Notes: a model not told the origin generated them from the sequence alone. Shown: positions 8,859 to 17,630, counted from the stretch's first letter. The stretch is DNA of 64,000 nucleotides from Berkiella sp963829835 (GCA_963829835.1 CAWHKC010000004.1:806001-870000), one strand, 5' to 3'. Translations and numbers: made by a program.

Positions 8859-9740
8859 ATGAATGAAATTCAAGCAAAACCATTTATCTTATCTCATCAA
8901 AATGAGCTCCTTGAATTTGCCCTATTACATCCATGTAAACCCTCTTGGTCTAAAGATCACATTATCGATTTTATACAGCATCTGACTTCTAGGAATGAAT
9001 TAATCTTTGATTTATATGCCCAAGAAAGACGTATCGCAGCCGCTATACTCATCGATAAAATTTCAAATAAAGGAAATAATGCTTGCCTTGAATTTATCGG
9101 GATAGATAATGATTTTAATATTACCAAAATTTATAAGCGCGTCATTGCATTAGCCAAGGACAGACTTCCAAAGAATCGAACTGGTATTGAAATAACAGTT
9201 CATGATTCATCAAATGAAGTGATTCATTTAGTTTTAGAGGAATCATTCACATTATATTATGATATATATGAAATGCGTTCTCTTTTAAACACTTTTTCGA
9301 CTATGGATACATTTGATGAAGTTTCTCTTCTTGACGAACATGATTTCCCAGAATGTTATAAAGTTGTGATTGATGGCTTTAAAGATAATGTTGATGTATC
9401 CATTCCAACTTATAATGACTGGATATTAACAAATAAAACATCCCATAACGCACAGACCTGGGTTTATAAAGAAAAGGGGAAAATTGTTGGCCTCATAAAG
9501 TTCGCTATCGATAGTCTAAACCAATCAGGAGAAATCAGATCCGTCTGTGTTTTGCCAAACCTTCGATGCAAAGGTTTGGGCCGTAAACTAATTTCATTTG
9601 CACTATCTCATTTAAAAGAAATGAACATACATACATGCCATTTAACAGTTGCGTCTGTAAATAGAAAAGCTCTTTTTCTTTATGAAAAATTTGGGTTTAG
9701 ATTAACTGATCATTATAAAGTATATTGTTGGAAGTCCTGA
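8859..9740 (+). CDS. Two-domain GNAT acetyltransferase
   Basis: 293 aa. The C-terminal half (about residues 150-293) is a clear GNAT domain: IRSVCVLPNLRCKGLGRKLI carries the acetyl-CoA-binding R-x-x-G-x-G loop and NRKALFLYEKFGF is the typical end. The N-terminal ~140 residues have the strand pattern of a degenerate second GNAT domain without the loop. Substrate unknown. It stands alone, upstream of gloB. Confidence 0.82.
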   Translation: MNEIQAKPFILSHQNELLEFALLHPCKPSWSKDHIIDFIQHLTSRNELIFDLYAQERRIAAAILIDKISNKGNNACLEFIGIDNDFNITKIYKRVIALAKDRLPKNRTGIEITVHDSSNEVIHLVLEESFTLYYDIYEMRSLLNTFSTMDTFDEVSLLDEHDFPECYKVVIDGFKDNVDVSIPTYNDWILTNKTSHNAQTWVYKEKGKIVGLIKFAIDSLNQSGEIRSVCVLPNLRCKGLGRKLISFALSHLKEMNIHTCHLTVASVNRKALFLYEKFGFRLTDHYKVYCWKS

Positions 9741-9906
9741 TATTTAAAAACTAGATTTACTTTATTTAATGTGTATACGCACTTAATAGACAGAATCTTC
9801 AAGTTAAACCTGTCATTTCGAATAATGTTAAATTATCTCTTGCCAACCTACCTTCTAGTAGGTAATATGCGTGTTCATTCAAAATGAGTAGTTACGTATA
9901 GCAAAG

Positions 9907-10686
9907 ATGAATAAAGTATTTGGCATTAAATCACTACAAGATAATTATATTTGGGCAATTCATGGAAAAGATAATCGCCATATCGTTATTGTGGATCCGG
10001 GTGAATCCGAACCCGTACTATCCTATCTAGAAAGTCAAAAGCTTGTGCTTGATGCTGTCCTACTTACCCACCATCATTTAGATCACACTGGTGGCGTAAA
10101 AAGCTTGCTTGAACATTTCCCTAATATTGCAGTATATGGTTCATTTCAAGATAAGGTAGCCGGGATAACACAATTCGTCAGTGATGGTGACAAGATTATT
10201 TTAGCTAATCAAAATGTAACCCTGGAAGTTTTGGATATTCCCGGGCATACCTTGGGCCATGTTGCTTATTTAGACGAGAATATGCTCTTTAGTGGCGATA
10301 CTTTGTTTTCGGTGGGTTGTGGCAGAATATTTGAAGGCACGGCTGCACAAATGTACGCCTCTCTTAAAAAATTGCGAAGTCTACCGGGCTCAATCAAAAT
10401 GTATTGTGCTCATGAGTATACACTGAGCAATATTCAATTTGCACAAACAGTTGATCCTAATAATCAAGCCTTGGAAAGGCGTCGCCAGGAGGTTCTTGTC
10501 CTCAGGGAAAAAGGGAAACCTTCATTACCCGTGCCCCTGTCGCTCGAACTACAAACCAACCCTTTCTTACGTTGCCATGAACCTAGCATTGCCCATGCTG
10601 TTGAAAATTTTTGGGGCAAAGCGTTGGTTGATGAGATTGAGGTATTGGCGCATTTAAGAAAATGGAAAGATAGGAATTATTGTTAA
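9907..10686 (+). CDS. gloB: Hydroxyacylglutathione hydrolase (glyoxalase II)
   Basis: 259 aa, normal for GloB. It hydrolyses S-lactoylglutathione to lactate and glutathione, the second step of methylglyoxal detoxification, in the cytoplasm. The metallo-beta-lactamase motif THHHLDH is at residues 54-60, followed by DIPGHTLGH and FSGDTLFSVGCGR, and by CAHEYTLSN that contributes substrate- and metal-binding residues. One base separates its stop from a TetR gene, and a glutathione S-transferase follows, so the three form a probable glutathione-linked operon. Confidence 0.94.
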   Translation: MNKVFGIKSLQDNYIWAIHGKDNRHIVIVDPGESEPVLSYLESQKLVLDAVLLTHHHLDHTGGVKSLLEHFPNIAVYGSFQDKVAGITQFVSDGDKIILANQNVTLEVLDIPGHTLGHVAYLDENMLFSGDTLFSVGCGRIFEGTAAQMYASLKKLRSLPGSIKMYCAHEYTLSNIQFAQTVDPNNQALERRRQEVLVLREKGKPSLPVPLSLELQTNPFLRCHEPSIAHAVENFWGKALVDEIEVLAHLRKWKDRNYC

Positions 10687-10687
10687 T

Positions 10688-11260
10688 ATGAAAAAAATGA
10701 GTGCCTATGAACAAATACTTGATGTTGCTGAAGATCTGATCCAAAAGGTGGGCTTTCACTCATTTAGTTATGCCGACGTAGCGGAAAAAGTCGGCATCAA
10801 AAAAGCGAGCATCCATTATCATTTCCCAGCAAAAACGGATTTGGGAAAGGCGATGATGTTGAGGCACCGAATCAACTTCCAGATTTTTTTGGACAAGTTG
10901 GACGAGGACTTTCCCGTTTGTGAGGAAAGACTGGTCTCATACCTCAATGCCATTTTTGCGAGCACCTATGATGCAAACCAGAAAATGTGCCTGGGAGGCA
11001 TGTTGGCGGCAAACGTTTTGACGTTGGATCAAGGGATCCAAGACGAAGTCAGGAGTTTTTTCCAAATGAACGAATTGTGGCTGAAAAAATTGCTGATTCA
11101 GGGCAAAAAACGCGGGGACTTCAAGTTTTCCGGCGACCCCTCGGAACTGGCAAAACATGTTTTGACCACAATAGAAGGTACGTTGCTGTTCGCCAGGTTG
11201 TACAAAGATCGTAAATGGTTGAACACGGCAACTAAGCAGATTTTAAAAATCGTGAAATAA
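10688..11260 (+). CDS. TetR-family transcriptional regulator
   Basis: 190 aa. The N-terminal HTH (about residues 5-50) shows the family signature FSYADVAEKVGIKKASIHYHFPAKTDL. The C-terminal ligand-binding half resembles AcrR/NemR-like members. ATG 10688 lies one base after the gloB stop; ATG 10697 is an alternative. The middle of the gene is more GC-rich than the genes on either side. Its position between gloB and a GST gene suggests it responds to an electrophile, by analogy with NemR-gloA systems; that is inference. Confidence 0.88.
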   Translation: MKKMSAYEQILDVAEDLIQKVGFHSFSYADVAEKVGIKKASIHYHFPAKTDLGKAMMLRHRINFQIFLDKLDEDFPVCEERLVSYLNAIFASTYDANQKMCLGGMLAANVLTLDQGIQDEVRSFFQMNELWLKKLLIQGKKRGDFKFSGDPSELAKHVLTTIEGTLLFARLYKDRKWLNTATKQILKIVK

Positions 11261-11288
11261 TTTTTTTATCAACTTAAGAGGATATCCT

Positions 11289-11972
11289 ATGTCTAACGAT
11301 ACGCTAATACCCCTTATGACACTTTATGGCGTAAGGATTTCACCTTATGTACGTAAAGCAATGATGGTTTTGAAAGAAAAAGATTTGCCTTATTCTTTAA
11401 TTGAAACCCTTCCTGCTCTTTATCTTAAAGCCACGGGACAAGCCGTTCCGCAAGATCTAATGGAGGTAAGCCCCTTGGGAAGGGTTCCCGCTTTGAAAAA
11501 CGACACTGACCACATTGCAGATTCGGCAGTGATTGCTGCGTATCTAGAGAAAAAATTCCCTAACACGACTCCGCTGTACCCTGATGATCCGGCAATGTAT
11601 GCCAAGGCACTCTGGTTTGAAAACTTTGCCGATCATGTGCTTTCAAAAATAATCTACGATAAAGTGCTCACTCCCGTTGTGGCCAAACCTTTATTATTTA
11701 AAACCGAATGCAATCACGACGAAGTAAAAAATACCATTAAGGTTGAATTAACCCCTCTGCTTGCGTTGCTAGAAAATTCCCTGCAAGAAAATCAATGGAT
11801 TGCGGGCAACATCTTTTCTATAGGTGATATTGCCATTGCCAGTCAGTTCAGCGCTATGGATTTAGCAGGATATCCGGTTAATGAAAAGCAATGGCCAAAA
11901 CTGGGGAGCTACTTAAAAAGGATAAAAAGTCGAAAATCCTATCAACAAGTAGTGGGTGAAGAAAAACAATAA
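11289..11972 (+). CDS. Glutathione S-transferase
   Basis: 227 aa, typical GST size. The N-terminal thioredoxin-like domain begins MTLYGVRISPYVRKAMMVL, with the VPAL cis-proline segment (PLGRVPAL, about residue 65) and the DSAVIAAYLEK motif that binds the glutathione gamma-glutamyl group. The C-terminal helical domain includes WIAGNIFSIGDIAIASQF, the conserved N-capping region. An AAGAGGA ribosome binding site precedes ATG. It follows gloB and tetR with short gaps, so detoxification of electrophiles is likely. Confidence 0.92.
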   Translation: MSNDTLIPLMTLYGVRISPYVRKAMMVLKEKDLPYSLIETLPALYLKATGQAVPQDLMEVSPLGRVPALKNDTDHIADSAVIAAYLEKKFPNTTPLYPDDPAMYAKALWFENFADHVLSKIIYDKVLTPVVAKPLLFKTECNHDEVKNTIKVELTPLLALLENSLQENQWIAGNIFSIGDIAIASQFSAMDLAGYPVNEKQWPKLGSYLKRIKSRKSYQQVVGEEKQ

Positions 11973-12026
11973 AATACTCTGTTAATAATAACCACATTAA
12001 TTTTATTTTTTAAATGAGAGGAAGTT

Positions 12027-12275
12027 ATGAAAAAATTGAATAGTGCACAAACCCTTTCCGTGGCTGGTGGCAACATAGCTGACATATATATTTACAATGA
12101 GGGGATAAGTCAGCATTGCGCCGACTTATTCAAAAATCTTTTACCAGACGCATTTAATGGTAACATACCCTATGTAATCGCAGCTCAGCAAATCATTGAT
12201 GCTGGCTGTCATGGGGACTACTTAAAGGTACAAGCTAACAAAAAGAAACCAGCCATTCCTGCAATGTGTGGTTAA
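12027..12275 (+). CDS. Small peptide with a double-glycine leader
   Basis: 82 aa. The first 15 residues, MKKLNSAQTLSVAGG, fit the leader cleaved by C39 peptidase ABC transporters (hydrophobic residues at fixed spacing, ending GG). The mature part has three Cys (in QHCAD, GCHG and MCG), which could form disulfides. A GAGAGGAAG ribosome binding site precedes ATG. No exporter gene lies nearby. The leader resembles that of the duplicated peptides at 43710 and 44281, though the mature parts differ. A secreted peptide (bacteriocin or signal) is inferred. Confidence 0.6.
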   Translation: MKKLNSAQTLSVAGGNIADIYIYNEGISQHCADLFKNLLPDAFNGNIPYVIAAQQIIDAGCHGDYLKVQANKKKPAIPAMCG

Positions 12276-12287
12276 TCTATTACCCGC

Positions 12288-13043
12288 TCACGGAAGAGCA
12301 TAATATATATTTTTAAATAGCGGCTTAAAACCTAATTTCTCATAGACTGATAAGCCTGATTCTGACGCTTCTAAGAAACAATAATTCGCTCCCAAATTAA
12401 TCGCCTCATTGATAGCATGTTTCATAAGTTGAGTGGCATATCCCTTGTTCTGATACTCAGGCAACGTCCCTACATCATGAATGCGAGCCATCTTTAATTG
12501 CATGGATATTGTAAGAGATGAAATAGGTAGCTCATCTTTATAGAGTGTAAAATGATGGAAATTTGCTTTATTTCTTAAGGCTCTTTCATGAACTGCAGCG
12601 TATTGTTTCATTATTTCAATAGTCAATTCAAAAGCGCCAATCAATGGTATCATCCATTGATCCAATTTATTGTCCACCGAATGGATCGTCACGTCGTCTT
12701 TGATATTATGTTTGCTTTGATTATTTAGCTCAATAAACATCGCCACGGATTTTCCACTCGGGCTAAAACCAATATTTTTTAAAGCATGCTCTAAATCATT
12801 TGAAATAAATTGTTCAGTTACCACCACATTCCAGGGGGTGTTATGAAAAAAATCCTTACAGCGATTTATCACATAATCAATCGCTTTAACCTCTTTCCTT
12901 ATAAAAAAAAGATTGTCACCTTCACAATTAACCCCAGTTCGGTAGGCAGTGGTAAGATCATCAAAGTCTAAGCATTCATGGCTTAGTGATCGAAAAAAAT
13001 AATCTTCTGCTTGATAGAAGGAATCAATTAAGGCATTTTTCAT
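12288..13043 (-). CDS. GNAT-family N-acetyltransferase
   Basis: 251 aa from ATG 13043, chosen because AAGAGAAAA lies just upstream; an in-frame ATG at 13076 would add 11 residues. The C-terminal GNAT domain (about 135-251) has RIHDVGTLPEYQNKGYATQLM with the Q-x-x-G-x-A acetyl-CoA loop and SVYEKLGFKPLFKN at the end. The N-terminal half matches the layout of proteins annotated as GNAT with an extra N-terminal domain. The gene converges on the double-glycine peptide gene with 12 bp between them. Substrate unknown. Confidence 0.84.
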   Translation of the reverse strand: MKNALIDSFYQAEDYFFRSLSHECLDFDDLTTAYRTGVNCEGDNLFFIRKEVKAIDYVINRCKDFFHNTPWNVVVTEQFISNDLEHALKNIGFSPSGKSVAMFIELNNQSKHNIKDDVTIHSVDNKLDQWMIPLIGAFELTIEIMKQYAAVHERALRNKANFHHFTLYKDELPISSLTISMQLKMARIHDVGTLPEYQNKGYATQLMKHAINEAINLGANYCFLEASESGLSVYEKLGFKPLFKNIYYALP

Positions 13044-13175
13044 TTTTTCTCTTATTATGATGCCAGGAATCATCAATATACTAAGTAACTAGTGTGTAGT
13101 GGGTCAAGATTGCTATAATTTCCCTCTCATATCATCATACAATTCACATGAATAACTTTGAACGAGGGATCTTTC

Positions 13176-14162
13176 ATGCCTGCTGAACAAGTAATAGAAG
13201 TATCATCTTTTGAAGGATCTGCTTTCCATTTTCCAGCACCTATATCCTACGAGGCTAATCAATCTCCATCGCCTCTTCCTCAACCAGAAACCTTTGATAG
13301 CCTTTTAACCTTTGCTCAAAACCCATCCTCACAAGAACAAAGCGATCCAGGGATATTAAAAATCGCTGATATTCTGATCAACGAAGAAAGCTCACCTCTT
13401 CAGGACTTTATGACAAAGGATAACGTTGCTCATGAGTATGTCGATCAGCATGCTTTCGAAACCCAAATGAATGAATTCCTAACAAGTAATGCGTCATTTA
13501 TGATCTTCGATATAAACATGTCAAAAGAAGAAATTCAAACCTTGAATAACATCGAAGTTACAACGATCAAAGAATACGATCGCTTTGGCGATTTAAATCT
13601 GTTAAAGGATGAACTGCCAGGTTTCCTTCGAGAAGTGACTACTGCCAATGAAGAGGAAATTGAATCTATCACCAATTTAGTAGCGAATTTATCTGAAAGT
13701 GCTGTGCAAGCTATGAAGGGCGAAACAGGCTGGGTCGCTCTACGAGCATCCGTCGAAAATAGTCTGTTTGATGTTCACCGTTGGCACACCGATGGACATT
13801 TCTTTTTTCCCTATGAAGGGCTGGCTTTTAAATTTACCTCGACATTAAAAGGAGATCCGACTCTTTTCTACCCACTGCCCGAAGAAATGCGCGATAATTT
13901 TCTGGAAACTCAAAATGACAGGACGCTTTGGAATCAACAATTAGATGATTCATTAGCCCTTTCTGCTCAGGTTGGACAAGGCGCAATCTTCATCGTGGGA
14001 GACCCCACACGTAGTGCAGTGCATTCAGAACCGCCTATCACCCAAGGTAGACTCTTCTTTTCGATAGTGGTGGCTAGCCAATCAGAGATAGCAGAACTTG
14101 ATCAACGATGGAATGATCCTGAAACAATTAAACAAAAAGCACTGGCTCTCCAAAACTTATAA
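13176..14162 (+). CDS. Unknown protein with a 2-oxoglutarate/Fe(II)-dioxygenase-like motif
   Basis: 328 aa from ATG 13176 (GAGGGA just upstream; an in-frame TTG at 13158 is less likely). The N-terminal ~90 residues are low-complexity, rich in Ser, Pro and Gln. The C-terminal half has HTDG (H204, D206), then AVHSEPP with H283, then GRLFFSIV with R292. His-x-Asp ... His ... Arg at this spacing is the facial triad plus co-substrate Arg of 2OG-Fe(II) dioxygenases, and the layout also recalls DUF1826-type proteins. I do not recognise the family. It stands alone. Confidence 0.5.
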   Translation: MPAEQVIEVSSFEGSAFHFPAPISYEANQSPSPLPQPETFDSLLTFAQNPSSQEQSDPGILKIADILINEESSPLQDFMTKDNVAHEYVDQHAFETQMNEFLTSNASFMIFDINMSKEEIQTLNNIEVTTIKEYDRFGDLNLLKDELPGFLREVTTANEEEIESITNLVANLSESAVQAMKGETGWVALRASVENSLFDVHRWHTDGHFFFPYEGLAFKFTSTLKGDPTLFYPLPEEMRDNFLETQNDRTLWNQQLDDSLALSAQVGQGAIFIVGDPTRSAVHSEPPITQGRLFFSIVVASQSEIAELDQRWNDPETIKQKALALQNL

Positions 14163-14228
14163 CGAAATGGGATCAGACCTGCCCCAGTAACATCGCAAAT
14201 CTAACAATAATGATTATCTCTATGTAAC

Positions 14229-14519
14229 CTATCTTAAATTATGCATAAAGGCAGTGAGTAACCAATCAAAATCAGATTGATCAAATAAAAAGCCAATATT
14301 ATCTAATGCATAAGGACCCAAGCAATCTAACTCCGCTTGCGTATTGGAGGGATCACCGAAGAAAGGATGATCAGGTTGATAGCAATAATCAGATCGGAAA
14401 TGAGGCATACGCAAAGACGCAACCCCTATTGCATACATTAAGGCTAGATCAACATTTTCTTGTTTTAAAGCATCCTTGCGTAGCTCATCTAATACTTTCT
14501 TTATCCTGCGTGCTGGCAA
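14229..14519 (-). CDS. Small hypothetical protein, possibly frameshifted
   Basis: 96 aa from a TTG codon at 14519 without a clear ribosome binding site. Upstream in a different frame, an ATG at 14589 opens MLGTDKPLQAPQYTG and then meets a stop at an A7 run (near 14535-14541). Joining the frames there would give a continuous protein of about 118 aa running through LRKSLLPARRIKK. Either the run is a sequencing or assembly error, or the gene has decayed. No family recognised. Confidence 0.4.
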   Translation of the reverse strand: MPARRIKKVLDELRKDALKQENVDLALMYAIGVASLRMPHFRSDYCYQPDHPFFGDPSNTQAELDCLGPYALDNIGFLFDQSDFDWLLTAFMHNLR

Positions 14520-14716
14520 CAGTGATTTTCTTAGCGTTTTTTTAACCGGTATATTGAGGTGCTTGTAATGGTTTATCGGTTCCTAACATAACTATTCAAA
14601 AAAGCTGCCCAATGAAAGTAATCCCTATTGAAATATCGGACAGTAATTTATCATGTTTAGTTCATGCGTTTAACGGTAGGTATGTAGAAGGCAAAGAAAC
14701 GTACAATCGCGCGTTG

Positions 14717-15286
14717 CTATTTAAAACCATTTAGAAAGCACCTTTTGCAAAATTGAACATAAGCATCTCGATCAGCCTCTTGGTGAATATATACATTAGG
14801 ATCTAACGCTGCCGAACTAACAACAGCTAAAATAAAGCTTACAACAAATTCAGGCTTTAACTTTTTATTAATATCTCCCATTTCCTGATAATGCTTAATA
14901 GCATCAATCCACGGCTGCATTCTATCTGACTGCGCAATACCAATGCCAGGATTATCACTTGATTCAAGACGTTGCCAATTTAATAAGCGAATGAGTTCAG
15001 GGCTGTTTTGATAAAAATCGATACAGTTTTCAATTAATGTACTTAAAAATTTATCATAAGGTAAATCTGTGCTTGGAATGATTTGTTGGCTTGTTTTGGC
15101 ATTTTCTACAATATCTAGCTTCACGTCTATCCATAGCTTTTCCTTATTAGTGAAGTGATGAAACACTAAGCTATGATTCACTTGTGCTAATTTAGCAATT
15201 TTGCCTACAGACGTTCCCGCAAAACCATGTTCAATAAAGAGCTTTTTTGCGGCGTTTAGTATTTTTATTTTTGTTGGATTTTCCAT
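14717..15286 (-). CDS. TetR-family repressor of the divergent MFS transporter
   Basis: 189 aa from ATG 15286, which has GGAGG five bases upstream; the in-frame TTG 12 bases earlier would itself hold that site. The N-terminal HTH is typical (GFAGTSVGKIAKLAQVNHSLVFHHFTNKEKL, about residues 18-48). The C-terminal part is helical and fits the drug-binding domain. It is divergent from a Bcr/CflA transporter, with two identical 18-bp palindromes between them that are its likely operators. Confidence 0.9.
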   Translation of the reverse strand: MENPTKIKILNAAKKLFIEHGFAGTSVGKIAKLAQVNHSLVFHHFTNKEKLWIDVKLDIVENAKTSQQIIPSTDLPYDKFLSTLIENCIDFYQNSPELIRLLNWQRLESSDNPGIGIAQSDRMQPWIDAIKHYQEMGDINKKLKPEFVVSFILAVVSSAALDPNVYIHQEADRDAYVQFCKRCFLNGFK

Positions 15287-15303
15287 ATCTGCCTCCAAAA
15301 TGA

Positions 15304-15321
15304 ATTGACTAGTCAGTCAAT
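15304..15321. promoter_or_regulatory. Probable TetR operator 1
   Basis: ATTGACTAGTCAGTCAAT: 7-bp inverted arms ATTGACT/AGTCAAT around AGTC. It lies 17 bp before the tetR start codon and is identical to operator 2. Confidence 0.8.
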
Positions 15322-15339
15322 GGCGTGTATATTGAGTTT

Positions 15340-15357
15340 ATTGACTAGTCAGTCAAT
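15340..15357. promoter_or_regulatory. Probable TetR operator 2
   Basis: Identical copy of the 18-bp palindrome, centred 36 bp from operator 1 and ending 26 bp before the MFS start codon. Paired identical operators in a divergent tetR/efflux gap are typical of drug-inducible repression of both genes. Confidence 0.8.
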
Positions 15358-15383
15358 TATACGCGGTCATTGAGGAAAATGAA

Positions 15384-16583
15384 ATGGGCCCTAGTAAGTC
15401 ATTGTTTTTTATAATTATATTGGCTGCATGCCTAACACAAATTGCAGCAGACATCTACACGCCATCGATCCCGGCCATTGCAGATTATTTTGATACCCCC
15501 TTTCAATGGGTACAGTGGACAATGACGAGTTATGTCTTTGGTGTTGCCGTTTCGCAGCTCTTTTATGGTCCACTCTCAGAAGGCGTAGGAAGAAGAGTAC
15601 CAATCATGATAGGTCTTGGCATTATGCTGCTTGGAAGTATCCTTGCTTGGATGGCAACGAATATAACTTTCTTGATAATCGCACGGTTAATTCAAGGCAT
15701 AGGGGCAGGCGCATGCGCTGCACTATGGCGTTCCATTATTCGTGATGTATTAAAAGGAGCGCAATTGGCTAAATATGGTTCTTATTTTGCAATTGTGATC
15801 ACCTTTGTTGTACCCGCAGCACCTACTCTGGGGGGATATTTTCAAGAATATTTTGGCTGGCAGGCCAGTTTTGTGTTTATGATTATTTATACCCTACTCG
15901 CACTCGTCACGTTTGCTTGTGGATTTTCAGAAACAAGTACGCATCATCATCGAGATAAAATAAATTTTACTTTTGCAAAAGACACTTTTGCGGTGTTACT
16001 TAAAAGCTCTTTGTTTATGGGTGTGACTGTTTGCACTTTCTTAAGTTATGGTAGCTTATTTGCGAGTATTACCATTGCTCCCATTTTGTTAATTCACCAT
16101 CTTGGTATGAACACAGTCACTTTTGGCTGGTTAATGTTTATTGGTACAGCCCTGGCTTATTCGTTCTCTGGTTTTACCAACGGTAAGCTTGTTACACGTT
16201 TTGGTATCGTTAACATGATGCGCTTAGGTTTTTTAATCATGGTGACATCAGGCATGCTGATGCTTGTTGCAAGCGCTTTATTTGAGTTGAGTGTCTGGAG
16301 TGTCGCACTGCCTATATTCTTATTTTACTATGGCTCGACATTCATCTGGCCAAATGCATTTGCACTTGCGTTTACCCCGTTTGGGCATATTGCAGGATAT
16401 GCTGGAGCACTTTATGGAGCCATGCAAATCGGCGGAGGGGCTGTCATCACAGGTTTGATTTCATTACTTCCAGATAGTAATCAAATAACGCTGGGTTTGA
16501 CTATAGTTTTAACAACGATTATAGCGTGGATTGTGTTAGAAAAAATTAGCGCTAAACCTAAAGAAATAGAACTTGCGACTTAA
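15384..16583 (+). CDS. MFS drug transporter, Bcr/CflA family
   Basis: 399 aa with about 12 hydrophobic segments. Family landmarks: DIYTPSIPAIADYF near the start, the motif A region YGPLSEGVGRRVPI (about residues 60-73), and RLIQGIGAGACAALWRSIIRD (about 95-117), the Bcr/CflA form of motif C/D1. It is a proton-driven exporter in the inner membrane; bicyclomycin, chloramphenicol and small peptides are typical family substrates, but the real one is unknown. TGAGGA precedes ATG. Regulated by the divergent TetR protein. Confidence 0.92.
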   Translation: MGPSKSLFFIIILAACLTQIAADIYTPSIPAIADYFDTPFQWVQWTMTSYVFGVAVSQLFYGPLSEGVGRRVPIMIGLGIMLLGSILAWMATNITFLIIARLIQGIGAGACAALWRSIIRDVLKGAQLAKYGSYFAIVITFVVPAAPTLGGYFQEYFGWQASFVFMIIYTLLALVTFACGFSETSTHHHRDKINFTFAKDTFAVLLKSSLFMGVTVCTFLSYGSLFASITIAPILLIHHLGMNTVTFGWLMFIGTALAYSFSGFTNGKLVTRFGIVNMMRLGFLIMVTSGMLMLVASALFELSVWSVALPIFLFYYGSTFIWPNAFALAFTPFGHIAGYAGALYGAMQIGGGAVITGLISLLPDSNQITLGLTIVLTTIIAWIVLEKISAKPKEIELAT

Positions 16584-16620
16584 ATGAAATTTTAATCTAT
16601 CTCATTAATTTTATGCATGA

Positions 16621-16740
16621 GGTATTCAAAATGTTGTTCTAGCAAAACAAGACAAACGTCCATTTGACGAAATACTTCAATATAATGCAATGGAAAGATT
16701 TCTATATCGTTTACCGTTTCCTCCCACGTTAGCTGGTTCG
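16621..16740 (+). pseudogene. N-terminal remnant resembling an AbiEii-type nucleotidyltransferase
   Basis: The frame from 16621 reads through RPFDEILQYNAMERFLYRL, which matches the N-terminal segment (helix with ...MERFLYRLS) I know from AbiEii/AbiGii-family toxins. It begins after an in-frame stop, has no start codon and runs into the GFA remnant. The rest of the gene is gone. Confidence 0.45.
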
Positions 16741-16744
16741 CGCT

Positions 16745-17021
16745 TTAGCTACCCCTATTTATCTTTTCCTGAAACTCAATAAAATATTTTGCCCAAAATT
16801 CATCCGGTGCATTTTCCTCAAAAGCAGGAAGGGTGTCTTGAATTGAATACCATGTGGCTTTTGATCCTGTATAGAGATTTACTGAAGGGATCAGATCAGG
16901 CGCTTCATTAAACAATCCCGCAGGAATGACGACATGATTTTTTTCGCTGTTAACGACAGGAACGCGCGATCCACAGTCTTTACAAAATGGACGAGGATCG
17001 CCGACATAAGGAGAAAGATAG
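16745..17021 (-). pseudogene. Truncated third copy of the GFA-family gene
   Basis: The minus strand encodes about 90 residues (YVGDPRPFCK, RVPVV, HVVIPAGL, FNEAPDLIPSVNLYTGSK, WYSIQD, LPAFEENAPDEFWAKYF) nearly identical to the C-terminal half of the GFA proteins at 17771 and 25655. The N-terminal half with the Cys-rich zinc site is missing. The break falls at the edge of the repeat element starting at 17025. Confidence 0.85.
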
Positions 17022-17024
17022 AAA

Positions 17025-17395
17025 ATTTCCTAGCTCAAACCAAATACTAAAAATATGCTTATTTTTCAATACGATACGAGGCATTGTCACTACAAAATTG
17101 ATCGGTTCATATAATTAATTAATGCTTTAAAAGGTAAGCCAATTCACATCATTATCTAAAGACAAACACATCAAACCCACTATATTTGTAAAGATAAACC
17201 ACACGGTACATCGAGCTAATATACATAAATGGTAGGGGCTTCATATCAACTGAATTGCTAAGAAAATCTCCTAGTGGTCCGCTTTTAACTAAGAAAGCTA
17301 CTAGGAAATCAATTTGGGATTAATTTTCCTAGCTCAATTCTATATGGATAATTCTATTATAATTCAATGAGTTATGGGGGTAGGAGCTAGGAAAT
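17025..17395. mobile_element. Possible small non-autonomous element
   Basis: The 12-mer ATTTCCTAGCTC at 17025-17036 is repeated as its reverse complement at 17384-17395. Similar TTCCTAGCTC and CTAGGAAAT motifs recur inside (near 17300 and 17327). There is no open frame of note. The left edge coincides with the truncation of the GFA remnant, as expected of an insertion or a deletion beside one. Confidence 0.4.
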
Positions 17396-17419
17396 AAAGC
17401 GTCCCCCGAAGAGAACCCT

Positions 17420-17464
17420 AATAGATGGGCCACTTATGGAAGATCTATAAGTGGCCCATCTATT
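17420..17464. repeat. Perfect 18-bp-stem hairpin
   Basis: AATAGATGGGCCACTTAT (17420-17437) and its exact reverse complement (17447-17464) flank a 9-nt loop. No T tract follows on either strand, so it is not a standard terminator. It may be part of a mobile element end. Confidence 0.7.
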
Positions 17465-17630
17465 GGATCTGCGTAACAAGTAACTTCTTGATCATTAAAA
17501 TTATTAATCAATCATGAGCAAAATCGCGTAAAATATTTTTATAAGCTTTTCGTATCCCTTGGTATTAATGGTAGCCATCCATCCAAAAAAGTACACTATA
17601 AAAAAATAATTGATTTTAATTCTGAGGAAA

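Noticed and set aside
14612..14734. 40-codon plus-strand open frame
   Set aside because: It overlaps the end of the TetR gene and matches nothing I know; at most a gene-start remnant.
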